Assembly: GCA_009746045.1 (NCBI GenBank) | Contig: RPFO01000026.1 | Coordinates: 5,105,205-5,169,204, forward strand | DNA from: Mesostigma viride | Lineage: Eukaryota; Streptophyta; Mesostigmatophyceae; Mesostigmatales; Mesostigmataceae | Reading direction: 5' to 3' | Length of the DNA: 64,000 nt | Shown here: positions 23,301 to 34,139 of the stretch, piece after piece | How positions within the stretch are numbered: position 1 is the stretch's first letter | Layout: each line of letters begins with the position of its first letter | Made by a program: the position numbers and the translations under genes | Notes under the pieces: generated by a model | Database searches by the model: none | What the model saw: only the letters and a program-made list of their open reading frames with translations | Told to the model about the DNA's origin: nothing

Positions 23301-26300
23301 GCCGATAGGGCACAATGGCCACTGCCCGTGGTTCAACGCGACGATGCCAGTGCAGGGTCCATGGGGCTGGTGCAGAAGGCATCGACGTGGGAAGGGGGTG
23401 GGGAGGAAATAAAGGAAGAATTCAGGTACACACTAACGATAGTCAAGGAGTCTCCAGTTCCTGCTGCCACAACGTGGCTTCGATAGCTCCCGGCCAGCCT
23501 AGATTCCCACAAAGGCAAAGTGAACTAGAGCATCCAGTTTGTCTCGCTACGTTCTATTGCTTACTTCTATCGCCAAGGTTTAACGCTACGTTTTACCATG
23601 AGAGAGCGGGCACTCACTGGCGGATCGCCCGGCACCGCGTATTTGCCTGACAGCACGCCGTGTGCAAGCTTGACGCTGCACGAGCACAGCCAACCATTCA
23701 CAAAGTATGAAACAAGCACAAAACAAACATGAATAAGGCATCAGTAAGGCAGCAACGCCCAGAGTGGAAACCGGTATACCACACATCGAATGCTTGCGTA
23801 CCAGGGGACGCTGGGGTGACTGGACCACTTGTGTACGAGACCCGCGCATTTCTATCGCAGCGGAGCGTCGTTCCACGTACCCAGAGTTATGCGGGAACTG
23901 GGATACCAGTAATCAGATTCATACGGTCGTGACGTGGGACAACAGACGATCAGAAGCGTGCTGCCATACTGCCAAGACAACCAACTCCGCTTCTCCCTGT
24001 ATACGAGACTACCAAGACAACCAACAGTACCATAGGAGGGTCTCCCGACAGCGGCTACAGAATCAACCCTGCCACAGATACCCTGCCACATATACCCTGC
24101 CCGGATGCCAGTTAAGGTAATAGATCCTGCGGCAGCGACACAGAGGGAGACAACACGAGGGCAAGCCGCCAACCGTGCCAAGGACGTGGGCAGTCGATAA
24201 CGCAATCACAGCTGCGCGTAAAACCCTTTTCACAACAAGTACTGACACGACGCCAAGTAGCAAACGCTGCCAAGGTCGCCGGCACAAGTCTCTGGTACAG
24301 CACTCACAGCTGCACGTAGAAGTCCTGCTGCACCTGCAGTGGGTCGGCAATGGCCTGGAACTCCTTGGCAGGGCTGGTCGCCTTGTAATACCTGGCGACG
24401 GACAGCCGACATGAACGAGGCATGAGCGAGGAGGCATGAGCGAGGCATGGCAGGCCGTGGCAACCTGGCAACAGACTTGGGCTTGTTGCAACAGGGGAAT
24501 GTCATGATGACTTCGGCCGTGTCGTAAGAATGGTACTCATCGTGCCCATGTGGCCTAAACTGAGATTGGCATACCTCGGCGTGCCAAGGAAGGGAGGCAG
24601 ACGGACGTAATCCATTACACCATGAGAGAAACATGGAAGCCAACGTGGACGCCAACATGGAAGCCACCCCCTCCCTGAGCTGAATACGTATCTGTGCACT
24701 GGACGAGAGAACGCAGGACAGCCAAGGCATGCCACGAGGTCGTGAAGCAGGCCAGGGATGACATGGAGAGCGGACCTGTCTGTCTGGATTTTTCCAGCCC
24801 TCCTAAAGCTCCCCTCGACCCTGCTGCCGCTCCAAACCCCCTCCCGCCTTCCTTCTACCCTCCTCCCAGCCCTCCCAAATCCTCCTCATGCCCTCCGCCC
24901 CACCAGTCCTCACCCCACCCTCCCCATTAATTCTAACCAGACCAGGCCTCCGCCCATCCCTCTTCCTGACCCCCTCCGCAACCCTCCCTCCTTCCCCTTC
25001 TTGCCAGTCCACCAGCGTATTGTGATGGCACGAAGACATGTTAATGTATCTCCTTCTTCCTACTTAACGATCTTCTTCATTCGATGTATCTTAACGCAGA
25101 TGGAACGACAACACAGGCAGCTGAGGAACACCGCAAGATAGTGAAGCACCCCCACCGGCCCATACAATCGTGAGAGCTCTTGATGTGGAACTGGCCCTCA
25201 TCGCAAACAGGCTTGGATGTATAGTACTTAAAGCCCTCGTTGCGCCGGCGCCTCCTATCTTACCCATCCCCCCTGCTCCTATCTATGTCTATCCCCCCTG
25301 CTCCTATCGATGTCCATCCCCCCTGCTCCTATCTATGTCTATCCCCCCTGCTCCAATCTATGCACATCCCCCCTGCTCCTATCTATGCCCATCCCCCCTG
25401 CTCCTATCGATGTCCATCCCCCCTGCTCCTATCGATGTCCATCCCCCCTGCTCCTATCTATGTCCATCCCCCCTGCTCCTATCTACTCTCTGCTCCTATC
25501 CAATGTCACAGCAACTGACGGCTCCGCGAGGCAAGCCTGATCACATGGACCAACTCACCGGTCCACAAACTCGTGCGTGCAGAACACCGCCTGCATGACC
25601 GACGCCAGGTAGCAGCTATTGCCCAGATTCCTCATCCCCGTGTGCCCCGGGCCAAACACGGGGACCAGCGCCTTGCCTTTCTCCTGGATGCGATTAAAGT
25701 CAAAGTTCAAATTCTGGTCCAGCTCCTGCTCCGCCGTCGTCATCTCCGTCTTCTTGAGCGACGAGAAATCTATCCCGAAATGCGCCAAGTGCTGCGGCAA
25801 CAACGGGTCCTCCACCGAGTCATCCTCCGCGTAACTAAACACGTCCGCCGTGGATAGATCCGGGTTGATCGTCCCGAGCTTCACCGCCAGGGGGAACCCG
25901 GTCTCCTTGTAGTACTCGAGCGCGTGGTTGTTGCCGCCGCTCCCGTCGAAATTCCGGCGCCCGCATAGCACCGTCCCGCACGTCAGGTTCATCCATAAGT
26001 TCTCTCGCTTGTCGCACCGGGCGCACTGCCACCCGGCACCCGGCACGATCACGCCATTGTCCAGCTGGGGCAGGTCGGCCGCGTGGATGCTCACCGAGCG
26101 CTTCTCGGCCACCCACGCCGAGGTCTGCGCGGCGCGCTCGGCGCTGGTGGAGGAGAGCACCGCTTGCACGGACGAGAGGAGCTGTTGCGGGAGCAAGGTT
26201 GATGATAGCACAGGGTCATGACACACACAAGAGCATGTGCACAACAGCGATTTCAAACGGGTTGCACGGGAATCATGGCACAAGAGTGAGGGCATGGATG

Positions 26301-29300
26301 ACAGCGGCTGGACCAGGGGAAGGACAGGAGTAGTTGCAAGGAATACATTGCGCAGGAGGGAAGCATGGGAGTTGAAAAGGACGAGTGGTACATGAGAACT
26401 TGGACAGGTAACAAGTTGAATGGGCTTCACACGGGAGTTGGAAAGGAGGGGTGGCACAGAAGTAACCAAAGAAAAAAAAACGAAATAAATAGTAGTAAAT
26501 AATTAGGATTAGTATAACTGGAACAAGAGAGGGAATTTGGAGGGAGCCGGTGGGAAGCGGGCCGAGGGGGGAGGTACCCTATTCAACTTGGTACATCATA
26601 TCTCAGCATATATTCAACATGCTGCAATGGCATGGCCAACACGCATCTCCATGAGTGCATCCAACAGACAACTCACATTCCGCACTTCAGGCGGGCGGGG
26701 GTGAGTGACGCAGGGGATGCTGTACATGGCGCTGCACCCCATGCCTTTCTTCCATCGACAAAAGTGCTTATGCTATCAATAAAACAAGAGGTCCCAAGAA
26801 TGCGGGACTCAAACATGTCACAAGGGGCAACACACATGCACACTTCCATGCACATGCACCCATGTGCTGGTATAGGTGGCGTACCCCATAGGTATTGCTG
26901 CTGTATACATCACCAAGGGTTTGTTATCAAGGAGACAACCAGCGCAGGCCAGAAATCGGGAGAATCCGGACCATGGTAGCTCGAGCCTGCCGTTATCTTG
27001 TCCGCGTGTTCGAGTCGTTCAGGATGATGAAGATGAATGGTGATGGAAATGACTATGATGGATTGTTATGGGTAGTACAGTTGGTATTGCTATTGAACAC
27101 AGAATCCATGGATTGTTATACAAGACAAGGTGGGAGTAACTGAGAAAATACCACCGCCCACATCTCCTCCCACATCAAGACCCTCTCATCCGTTCAACAA
27201 CTCGCCAGGGTAGCTCAATGTCACACCGATCTCTCTACTCAAGGGTGGGTCCACCAGACCATCACAGATCAAAGCCCATACGTCATGCCCCACTCACAAG
27301 CTCAGGCAGGTCGGGGTAAAAGACCACGGTGAGGGAGTGGTCAATCGATGACATTCTTTCTACGATACTGGATTCAAACACAGGACCCTTTGCACGATTT
27401 CGCGAGGACCGAAGTGGTCAAAATCACTTTGCGACAAACCTCTTTGCGAATCGACCTCGCAAACTACTTTTCATGGGCTTCATTTTGGGTCGCATAGTTC
27501 AAAACTTACCGCGTCGCGCCTGCGCCGTGCCGCACGCAGACAGGTAGAACGAACGCGTGGCGCCAAAACTTTCGCGCCTTTTGTCACTTGTCATGCGAAA
27601 GCCAAAGGCTTGTGCAGCCATGCACGTTGTCTTGGCACGATGGCACAAGAGCGGGGAGGCCGGCAGGCCAGCAGGCAGTCAAGCCTGCTGGCCTATAAAT
27701 TTACAACATCGAGTACCTGCCACTGACCATAAACAAGTCTATGGGCTCGCAAACCTAAAACTTTGCCTTCATTTTGGGTCGCAAACTATAAATTTCACCC
27801 TGTTTTTGGGTCGCAAAGTAGGTTTGTCGCAAAGTGATTTTGACCACTACGGTATAGGCCTCTCCTGATCCTAAGCCATCCCAAGCTATCCAAAGCTATC
27901 CAAGATAACTAGGCCAGCTCCTATCACACGACATGCCCCATTCCCATCACATAAAGCGCAGCCCTCACCAGTTCTGGCAGGTCGGGGTCTGGGTAAGGGA
28001 AAACGGTGAAGGACGGCAGCAGAACAACGCTGTGGGTCTCCTCCCACTGGGCCTCCGGGTCGGGAATTTGAAGCCCGCCATCGGCCGCTGGTAACGGTGA
28101 GAGGGGGGGGGGGGGGGGTTGTGGGCATAACGGAGAGGAGAGGCATCAAGGAGCCCTGGTAGGTCAGGGAAGGGGACGGGAATTGAGCAGGGGTGCATAG
28201 AGCAGGAGTGCATGACGCAGGGGTGTATAGAGCAGGAGGGTATAGAGCAGGAGGGCATGCAGCAGGAGGGCATAAAGGAGAAACGCTTGGACGAGGGCAG
28301 GGTGGTGTAGGTGGGGATTGCGCAGGAGCGCATGAAGGCATGGAAGGGTGGGAAAAAGGGGCAGCGCGGGGAGGAGGGCAGCAAAACGGCGCAGCGCAGG
28401 AAAGAATGCTGGCTTTACAAAGCAACGCCTGTCCTAAGGCAACCCCTATCGCAGCCGAGCAGAAGAGAGATGAGCTTGTGGGTGGGCAGCTACGAGATAG
28501 TCACGTACGTGATGTGCAACTCACTGTAGTATGAGATCGGCAAGTACGTGATGTGCAACTCACTGTAGTATGAGATGGGCAAGTGCGCGATGTGCAACTC
28601 ACTGTAGTATGAGATGGGCAAGTACGTGATGTGCAACGTACTGTAGTATGAGATGGGCAAGTGCGTGATGTGCAACGCACTTTAGTATGAGATGGGTAAG
28701 TACGGGTGTTTGTGCGGCAACAAGCCCGACCCACCCACCCACCCAACCTCTCCATTCATGTCGGACTCCTATCCATAAGAAATGAGCCAGGTGTGCAGGC
28801 GAATAGGCAAACAAGGTCCAGTCAGGTCGACGCAAGCAATGGCACAACCCTTTCTTTCCCCCCAACCAACTGCATTGAGCCAGCTAAAGCACAGATCAGG
28901 CAAGCACACGAGAAAACAAGCAGGTGCGCAGATGCAGGCAAGCGCGATAGTAGTGACCGCAGCAGCTGGATGGGGAGTGCCTCAGGATGGATAACATTAA
29001 TTTGGGGGGGGGGGGGGGGGGGGGGGGGCACCCTGGTATGTATGAAATCAAATGGCAGGAAGGGCCCCTTGCAGAGATGGTGATAACAGGCTGCCATGCC
29101 CAGGAATATAATAAGGACACGAAGTTTCTATTGTGTTCGTAGCAAGTAAAAGGGAGGTGCATGTGTCTGAAAAGAAACCAATAGGGGAGAGGTAAATAAA
29201 CGTGCTGTAGAAAAAAGGATCATGAAGATTATTGTCAGGATTAATGACACTAGGGACTAAGCGAGGCGTACGACCTGAGAACGCACAGATGTGCATAATT

Positions 29301-29856
29301 CATGCCAGCGTGGCACCGTTAAGTGCCACGAATACGTCGCCCGGCGGCACACTGCCGAGAATTTACTGAAGGAAACAACGGACACAGCTAAATTTGGCCA
29401 GAGTGACTGCTTACCGAGCGAAAGGTGGGTGGTGGCTTTCTTCCTAGGAGGGTCCTCCTCCTCCGGCTTTTTCCTTGTTTTATTAATGTGCAGGTAGACG
29501 GCATGGCCTGTTTTCTCGTAATTCAGCGTGACGAACTCCTTCCCAAACGCGAGAAAGGACGTGAGATCGACGTAGAGGCCGCCTTCAGATTTCTGCGGAT
29601 TAATCGACATTTGCCACCAGACATGGATCACGGCGTATTATGGACAAATACGCCCTGACGTAATACCCCTTAAGGTAAATTGCATTTTTATTTGCAGCAT
29701 CCAGAAGCGCACCAAGCTGAAAATTATGCACGCACAACTCACCGGCGTGTCAAACGACAGGCAACACTCCTCCTTGCAAATTTTCGTGCTATGTGTGGGC
29801 ACTCTAATTTGCGAAAGATGTGCCCGCAAGCCCTGCAGCATCTCTTCTTTTGCCAT
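14394..29856 (-). CDS. USP5: Ubiquitin carboxyl-terminal hydrolase 5 / isopeptidase T (UBP14-like)
   Basis: Cleaves unanchored polyubiquitin. Seventeen exons, all GT-AG and phase-consistent: 29743-29856, 29415-29592, 27969-28087, 25559-26181, 24308-24391, 23618-23675, 23012-23056, 21925-22005, 20961-21198, 20324-20381, 19878-20000, 18288-18376, 16916-17014, 16346-16504, 15949-16091, 15270-15429, 14394-14572. They total 849 aa, close to human USP5. The order is N-terminal ZnF-like region; ZnF-UBP (about 186-245; CARC near 190, then LCGRR and GGNNHALEY); Cys box [11 protein letters not shown] (Cys about 327); RQQDVLEFF; UBA1 (about 645-688, [15 protein letters not shown]); UBA2 (about 705-752, [12 protein letters not shown]); His box QTGHYVFH (His about 809) and WVIFND. 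The start is placed at the ATG giving [14 protein letters not shown], in a good AACATGG context and matching the family start; upstream in-frame sequence lacks an ATG. Confidence 0.95.
15840..15875 (-). repeat. Partial copy of USP5 exon 15 donor end
   Basis: About 33 nt match the 3' end of exon 15 and its splice donor (CTCACCGTCACGTTCAATGC on the plus strand, against CTCACCGTCGCGTTCAGTGC at 15945). It lies in the following intron about 75 bp away. It could act as a decoy or alternative donor. Confidence 0.7.
16233..16268 (-). repeat. Partial copy of USP5 exon 14 donor end
   Basis: Translates in the exon's frame as [10 protein letters not shown], against the exon's [10 protein letters not shown], and ends at a GTAGGC donor-like site. 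It sits in the intron directly downstream of exon 14 (16346-16504). Confidence 0.75.
16598..16910. other. USP5 intron 13, no further feature
   Basis: Purine-rich on the plus strand, so pyrimidine-rich on the gene strand before the exon 14 acceptor. The open frames here are on the wrong strand or lie inside the intron, and no coding motif is seen. Confidence 0.5.
17052..17459 (-). repeat. 58-bp minisatellite, about 7 units, in a USP5 intron
   Basis: Seven near-identical 58-bp units (GTAGGGGGATCAGATGGTGT ... TTGTTTCAG) differing by a few substitutions. They lie between exons 12 and 13 of the USP5 gene. Spacers are absent, so this is a tandem repeat and not a CRISPR array. Confidence 0.95.
17525..17560 (-). 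repeat. Partial copy of USP5 exon 13 acceptor end
   Basis: On the minus strand this reads TTCACAG then ATGTCTACGTGGAC, against the true exon 13 boundary TTGACAG then ATGTGTACGTGGAC at 17014. Unlike the other copies it duplicates an acceptor and lies upstream of the exon. Confidence 0.65.
17845..18065. repeat. 20-bp minisatellite in a USP5 intron
   Basis: About 10 units of GGACCATACTGGACTATGGT with single-base changes, in the same intron as the 58-bp repeat. Confidence 0.95.
18179..18300 (-). repeat. Tandem duplication spanning the USP5 exon 12 donor
   Basis: Two 61-bp units (18179-18240 and 18241-18300) share CTAGCATTCATCCACAA and GACCGAGCTTG-like sequence. The second contains the real end of exon 12 and its GTACGTG donor (exon ends at 18288). 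The first carries a decayed copy of that exon end near 18222-18240 with GTGCAAG in place of the donor. Confidence 0.75.
19083..19858. repeat. 9-bp minisatellite (CACCCCAAA)n
   Basis: About 85 units, with a few variants such as CCCCCGAACACC. It lies in the USP5 intron directly after the exon 11 donor (19877). It creates long artificial frames of Pro-Asn-Thr or Gly-Cys-Leu repeats on both strands, which are not genes. Confidence 0.97.
22555..22680 (+). mobile_element. 5'-truncated 3' end of the element C family
   Basis: The reverse complement matches 62325-62480, the 3' end of the intact ORF1-like element, over about 120 bp: CACGTGGGTACCAAT, AAAGGAACCTTTAACCC, GGAGGGAGGGCGCCCTAGCT. It ends in a stem-loop (CACGTGACGCAGGCTACGTG) and a tail AATTAATTAA. 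It lies in USP5 intron 7. Confidence 0.8.
25250..25490. repeat. 25-bp minisatellite in a USP5 intron
   Basis: About ten units of CCCCCCTGCTCCTATCTATG with CTAT/CGAT variation, between exons 4 and 5. Confidence 0.95.
26927..27060 (+). repeat. Dispersed repeat R2 copy in a USP5 intron
   Basis: Starts TCAAGGAGACAACCAGCGCA and runs through GAATCCGGACCATGG, GCTCGAGCCTGCCG and TTCGAGTCGTTCAGGATGAT. It closely matches 63570-63810 and the reverse complement of 1361-1484. Confidence 0.8.
27313..27353 (-). repeat. Partial copy of USP5 exon 3 donor end
   Basis: Translates as [13 protein letters not shown] followed by a GTGAGTGG donor, against exon 3's end [15 protein letters not shown] and GTGAGG at 27969. 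It lies in intron 3, about 620 bp downstream of exon 3. It might be an alternative terminal part of the exon, but no acceptor of its own is evident. Confidence 0.65.
27409..27852. mobile_element. MITE-like element with 40-bp terminal inverted repeats
   Basis: The left end reads CCGAAGTGGTCAAAATCACT then TTGCGACAAACC. The right end, read in reverse complement, is CCGTAGTGGTCAAAATCACT then TTGCGACAAACC. The terminal inverted repeats agree at about 95 percent over 40 bp. The element is 444 bp with no coding capacity. A shorter relative is at 49350-49613. Confidence 0.8.
28182..28285. repeat. 15-16 bp minisatellite
   Basis: Repeats of the form GCAGGAGGGCATAGA, about six units, just upstream (gene sense) of exon 3 of USP5. 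Confidence 0.8.
28497..28700. repeat. 39-bp minisatellite in a USP5 intron
   Basis: About five units containing GAGATGGGCAAGTACGTGAT and GTGCAACTCACTGTAGTAT, spaced exactly 39 bp (landmarks 28572, 28611, 28650). Confidence 0.93.
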
Positions 29857-30987
29857 GTTGGCAGCCTCACCAGAAGGCAAAATATCTTCTCGTTTCCGAA
29901 CACGCTTATCCGCAGAAGACGCTTCTAATCCAGGGGAATCCACTGTACCGACACTGGAAATAAAAGCCCTAAGCTGATTTTAAATGCGACCTGACCAAAA
30001 GTCAAGCCGCCTGCAAACTGACCGCAAGACTACAGCAATAAATGGCTAACGCGCGAGGTCAGCACTCAGCAGCCTCCATGTCAGTGTTCGTTCTTAACGC
30101 GCGTGCCGTCGTGGCCAAAAGGCGCAAGCTGCGTAACACTGGCGTGCGCATCCCCGTCGCCTGTCGACTCATTAATCCAGGGCCTGCCAAGGACGCAGAT
30201 GAACGGTTGGAGGAAACCCTAAGGTGTACGTCAGATGTGAGGCTTGGGACACAACAACAACAACAACGGTGTAAGATCTTACGGCAGATCCACCTCACTT
30301 CATTTTCACGTGCCCTGCAGGCTGGAGAAGTTTTTTACAGCTTCCAGCAGAAGAGAGTATGAATGCAGGCGGACAGCATTACAGAGCTTTTCTTTTACGG
30401 CCTACGTTCTCGGGTGAATGATCAATATTTGATCATCATGAGTGATGAATGATTAGGGTACTTACTGTAAATGCCTCTAAATTGCTCACCCCTCAGTCAC
30501 CACTCACCAGCAGTCGACTACGTATCTTATCCCATTGTCGATCAAACTGTCCGATCGAAGCTCCGATCGAGTGAAGAACAACATAACTAATCATTCTTCA
30601 TGTAGCCGTGGCTACCGAATCACAGTTTTGATCACCATCCCTTGGTTTCAGACTTCTTAGCCTTCATTTCGTACTGCATTGTGCGCTTTTTTTTTCTTGG
30701 GGTGGAAAATCACGCGTTCAACGCATGCCTAGCTGTCCAGTTGTTGCGTGTCAGTGTCCGCACACGTCCACATGAGGGAATTGCCGACTTCAAGCAAGCC
30801 GCGTGTTACTGGCCCTGACAGTGGGTGTACTGCAAGGCACGAATCATACACGCAGTGATCAATTTTCACTTCCTGATACACCCCTTTGCTATCCCTTCTC
30901 GGTCTTCTAGGCTTATCTCTCAGAAATGCATCGTTGCCATTTTGGCAGCCACCAGTAGACACGGCTAGGATGGTACACTAGCGTCAA
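29857..30987. promoter_or_regulatory. Divergent intergenic region between USP5 and RPP14
   Basis: 1,131 bp separate the two start codons, which point away from each other, so both promoters must lie here or in 5' UTRs. There is a (CAA)n block near 30256-30268 and near-palindromic CGATCGAAGCTCCGATCGAG near 30551-30571. No clear TATA box is seen. Confidence 0.5.
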
Positions 30988-32713
30988 ATGGCGCAAGAGG
31001 CCGATGGAAAACAGGAGCTTCTTCCCCAGCGGACTATCTCCATAAAGTGCCCATTTTCCTACATGCTACTGCAACTGTAAGCCTGCTCTCCAATTCCTCC
31101 CTGGGCACTGTACTCGGCGTGGTTACTACAGTTGCGGACACAGTTGCACAACTACAAATCACGATAACATGCTAATTAATGTGCTTGAATGCGCGGGCGG
31201 CGATGCTTGTGGTCTACCAGGGTAGGCTATCAACCAGATGGCGGCGTTCTGTCCAAGGAAGGCTTCCTGGAAGTCCTACGGTTGGCCATGAAACAGCTGT
31301 TCGGCGTCGTGGGCGGCGCGCTGGATTTTGACGTGATGGCATACGAGCCGTCCAGCCAATCGGCGATCATTAAGGTCCCCAAATCGTGAGTTTCGCACTA
31401 TGAAGTCGTGCAGTTATGACTTCATTGCATGCACTAGCCCAAGCACCAAGTTTCAGCTGGTGAGGAGATGCGGGGACCGGGGGGCGCGGGGCGCATGGCG
31501 CGAGGGGGAAGGGGGGGGGGGGGGCAAGGTCTGGGAAGCAAAGAGGGGTTGTCAAGGCTGCGCTAGGACTACCCGAAAGTACAGCGCGGGCAGGGCTTGT
31601 TACCACTTTGCCGACGAACCGTATGGAGCTGTTTAGCAGCCTTGATACATGTTCCCACATACACATGGGTTAAGCAGAATACATTTTTCCACAGAGCCAC
31701 TGGGTAATTAATTAGGTGTTCGTGTGCCTCGGTGGGGTGATGAATTACTTATGTGCTCATGTGCTTCTTCTCCGTAGTGAAATATTTGTTCATGTGCCTC
31801 CTGTGGGTATTCAATTACTCATTCACTGCCTCCTCTTTTATTCTGGGTATGAAGTACGTAATCATATGCCTCTCCTGGGTTATCAGCTACTTGATGCCTC
31901 GTCTGGGTAACTAGCTGTGTATGCACCTGCCTTCTCTGGGTAACAAGGGTGAGGCCTGAGGGATATTCGTGAACGCCATGGTGCGAGGTCATGTTGAGAG
32001 GTCACGATGAGTTATGGTCAGATTTGTAATGAGTAGGCACCAGCAGCAAGGCGGCACGGGCACTTGTAATGAGTCATGGGCACTTGTAATGAGTCATGGG
32101 CGCTTGCGATGAGTCATGGGCCCTTGAAATGAGTCATGGGCGCTTGTAATGACGCGTGGTCACATGGATCAGCGCCGTGATAGTCAAGTAACAGCGGTGC
32201 AGCTCCAGAAAACTGTCTCAGCCATGGCCGTCTGCAGACTGAGTCGAATCCGTGGATGCATCCTTTGTTTTTGGTCGGCAATATACAGCCCTGGCTGTCT
32301 TACCATGTACCTGCGTCTTCCTTTGCCTGTTTTTACCTGATTCCAAGACACCCTTTTTTCATTTTAGGGCACGCTTGTGCTTATGAATCACAAGATACCC
32401 CCCCCTATCCCACCATACTTCCACCTCAAATGCACGCCTCCTTGAAGCCAGCCGTGTAATCAATATTTCATCTTTGCTGATTCTTCTTTCAGACACACAT
32501 TCTGAAATGGCATGTAAGTATGTTCTCGCCCGGTTGGTACATCTTTCTTCTTCCTCTGGATGTGCACATGTTGCCAGGGATGCCACCAGGGTGTGGGCAG
32601 CGGCAGCGATGGTGGGGAAGCACCGGGACCAGGAGTGCCGGCTGCAAGTGCTGCAGGTGTCCCCGTTCCTGCTCGCGCTGGCCACCAACAGCCGCAGCAT
32701 GCAAGTGGGCTGA
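30988..32713 (+). CDS. RPP14: Ribonuclease P/MRP protein subunit Rpp14
   Basis: Protein subunit of the ribonucleoprotein that removes tRNA 5' leaders; acts in the nucleus. Three exons, 30988-31076, 31221-31385 and 32578-32713, all GT-AG and in phase, give 129 aa (human Rpp14 is 124). Exon 1 holds the first beta strand (CPFSYMLLQL). Exon 2 holds LRLAMKQLFGVVGGALDFDV and YEPSSQSAIIKV. Exon 3 holds TRVWAAAAMVGKH and the characteristic VLQVSPFLLALATNSR before the stop. The start ATG is the first in frame and gives the expected length. The human gene is bicistronic with a dehydratase; no second cistron is seen here. Confidence 0.92.
31690..32150 (+). repeat. Degenerate tandem repeats in RPP14 intron 2
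   Basis: 31690-31930 has diverged units around TGGGTAACTAG / ATGTGCCTC. 32040-32150 has five cleaner units of about 20 bp, GCACTTGTAATGAGTCATGG. Confidence 0.75.
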
Positions 32714-32796
32714 GCGATGACGCGCACCTGGGTATAGGGCACATTTGCCCTACAATATCATTATCCAACAACTTTGTTCAACAACATTGTCCCGAA

Positions 32797-32835
32797 ATGG
32801 CCGCAGCATGCAAGTGGGCTGAATGCTGACGCGGT
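32797..32835 (+). repeat. Partial copy of the RPP14 last-exon end
   Basis: CCGCAGCATGCAAGTGGGCT with stop and GACGCG following repeats the end of the gene (32693-32730) about 104 bp downstream. The copy keeps the last codons and stop. Confidence 0.75.
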
Positions 32836-33254
32836 AGGGCAGCAAGCTGAATAATGGCTGGTAGCAAGGTAGATTGCGGCTTGCCATGCAGCTTCAGGTC
32901 AAGGAGATTCGAGTCCATCATTATTTTGCAAGCCAGCACTCCTGGGCTTCCCTGTGCAACCCCGGCCCACAAATCTGACCCCATCCGGCCTTTGGGGTCG
33001 GCTGCCTGTGGCATAAAAGCTTGACAAGGGTCACAGTTGCTGTATATGCATATGGCAGGCAGATAATGCATTACTCGGGCTACCTCTGTGTTGGGCGTCT
33101 ACCAATGTTTGTGTGTTGCTTGCGCTGTGCACTGCGATGTATTGGCCTCAAAAGGGTAGTTCTTACGTTCCTAAACTATTGTTGCGACATTTGATTTATT
33201 AATTTAACACATAGTCGACTGCGTATCGTGAGCAAAATCCTCAGTAAAATGGGT
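32836..33254. other. Intergenic stretch without a feature
   Basis: No coding motif, repeat or RNA gene recognised between RPP14 and the retroelement block. Confidence 0.5.
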
Positions 33255-33439
33255 GGTGGAATGCATGGATATGGTGTGCCTATATACAACCTCTCCCGGA
33301 CGTCCCTCACCGAGCCCAGAGCTTGTTCACGCGCTGCGCCTTGCTCTCCTTGGCCCAGATCGATGCATAGTCACAGCCCCTCGACAACCTCTGCCACAAG
33401 CTAGCTGTCTGCCACAAGCTAGCTGTATCTCGTCACCCC

Positions 33440-34139
33440 CCCCCGCTCCTCTTAACGCCGCTGGAGCGGGGCGTGCGCGGCGTACAGGGCGCGGTCATCG
33501 CTCGCTGCCGTCGGTTTCTCCTCAATGATTAATTAATTAATTAATCATTATTTCTCTTCAATGATTGGGAAGGGCTGTGGTCGCTGCAGCCTCGATCCGG
33601 CCTCCACCGGCGTGTCGCGGGGGCCGCCTCCTTTGCCCGGGTGGAAGCGGATGTCATGCGGTTGGTGAACTGGGTCGGGCCATGCATGCAAAAGCTCGAC
33701 ATGACCGCGTTGGCCCCCTCCACTCCCCCGACCCTGCATCATCAGGCTTTGCGCGACCTGCACGTACCCTGCGTACGAGCCTGCCTTTGCGGTGCCCGCC
33801 GGCCGGCCACCCCCTCGCCCCCGCCTATTGTCCTGGACATGGACATCTTCACAGCTGTGCTCAAGGAACTGCCGAACGTCTCATCCACCGGCCCCTAGGG
33901 CTAGCGCTATGAGCACCTTTCCGTGATGGCGGGCCATGGCCGGGCGACTGCATGCACTCTTTGAGGCTGCGGGGTACCTGGCCCCAGCGGCGCGCCCTTG
34001 GCTGGCTGGGGCCCGCCTCATCGCCCTCCTGAAAGACAACATATCCCCCCGCCTGCTGGCCGCGCGTTCGTCCCATCGCTTGCGGCGAGGTCAGGACTAC
34101 GCAAGCTTGTAGTAATGTTGCCGTCCAGCCCTTTGGTCC
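33440..34139 (+). pseudogene. Decayed reverse transcriptase, part 1
   Basis: Broken frames carry the N-terminal part of a non-LTR-type reverse transcriptase. In order: CRRFLLNDWEGLWSLQ (continuous across a small insertion), LDMDIFTAVLKELPNVSSTG, ARLIALLKDN, then RPIACGEV at 34069-34092 (the conserved RPI-x-GE box), then VAVQPFG. The reading is cut by the insertion that follows and resumes at 36284 with RVATKGGSDTIVH. Stops and frameshifts make it non-functional. Confidence 0.7.
33531..33552. mobile_element. 22-bp tail-only insertion
   Basis: TCTCCTCAATGATT (33517-33530) and TCTCTTCAATGATT (33553-33566) flank a block made of little but TTAA repeats. Removing it restores the reverse transcriptase frame (RRFLLNDWEGLW). 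Confidence 0.65.

Noticed and set aside
31189-31220. Upstream ATG frame as the RPP14 start
   Set aside because: Exon 1 at 30988 supplies the conserved first strand and joins in phase at 31221.
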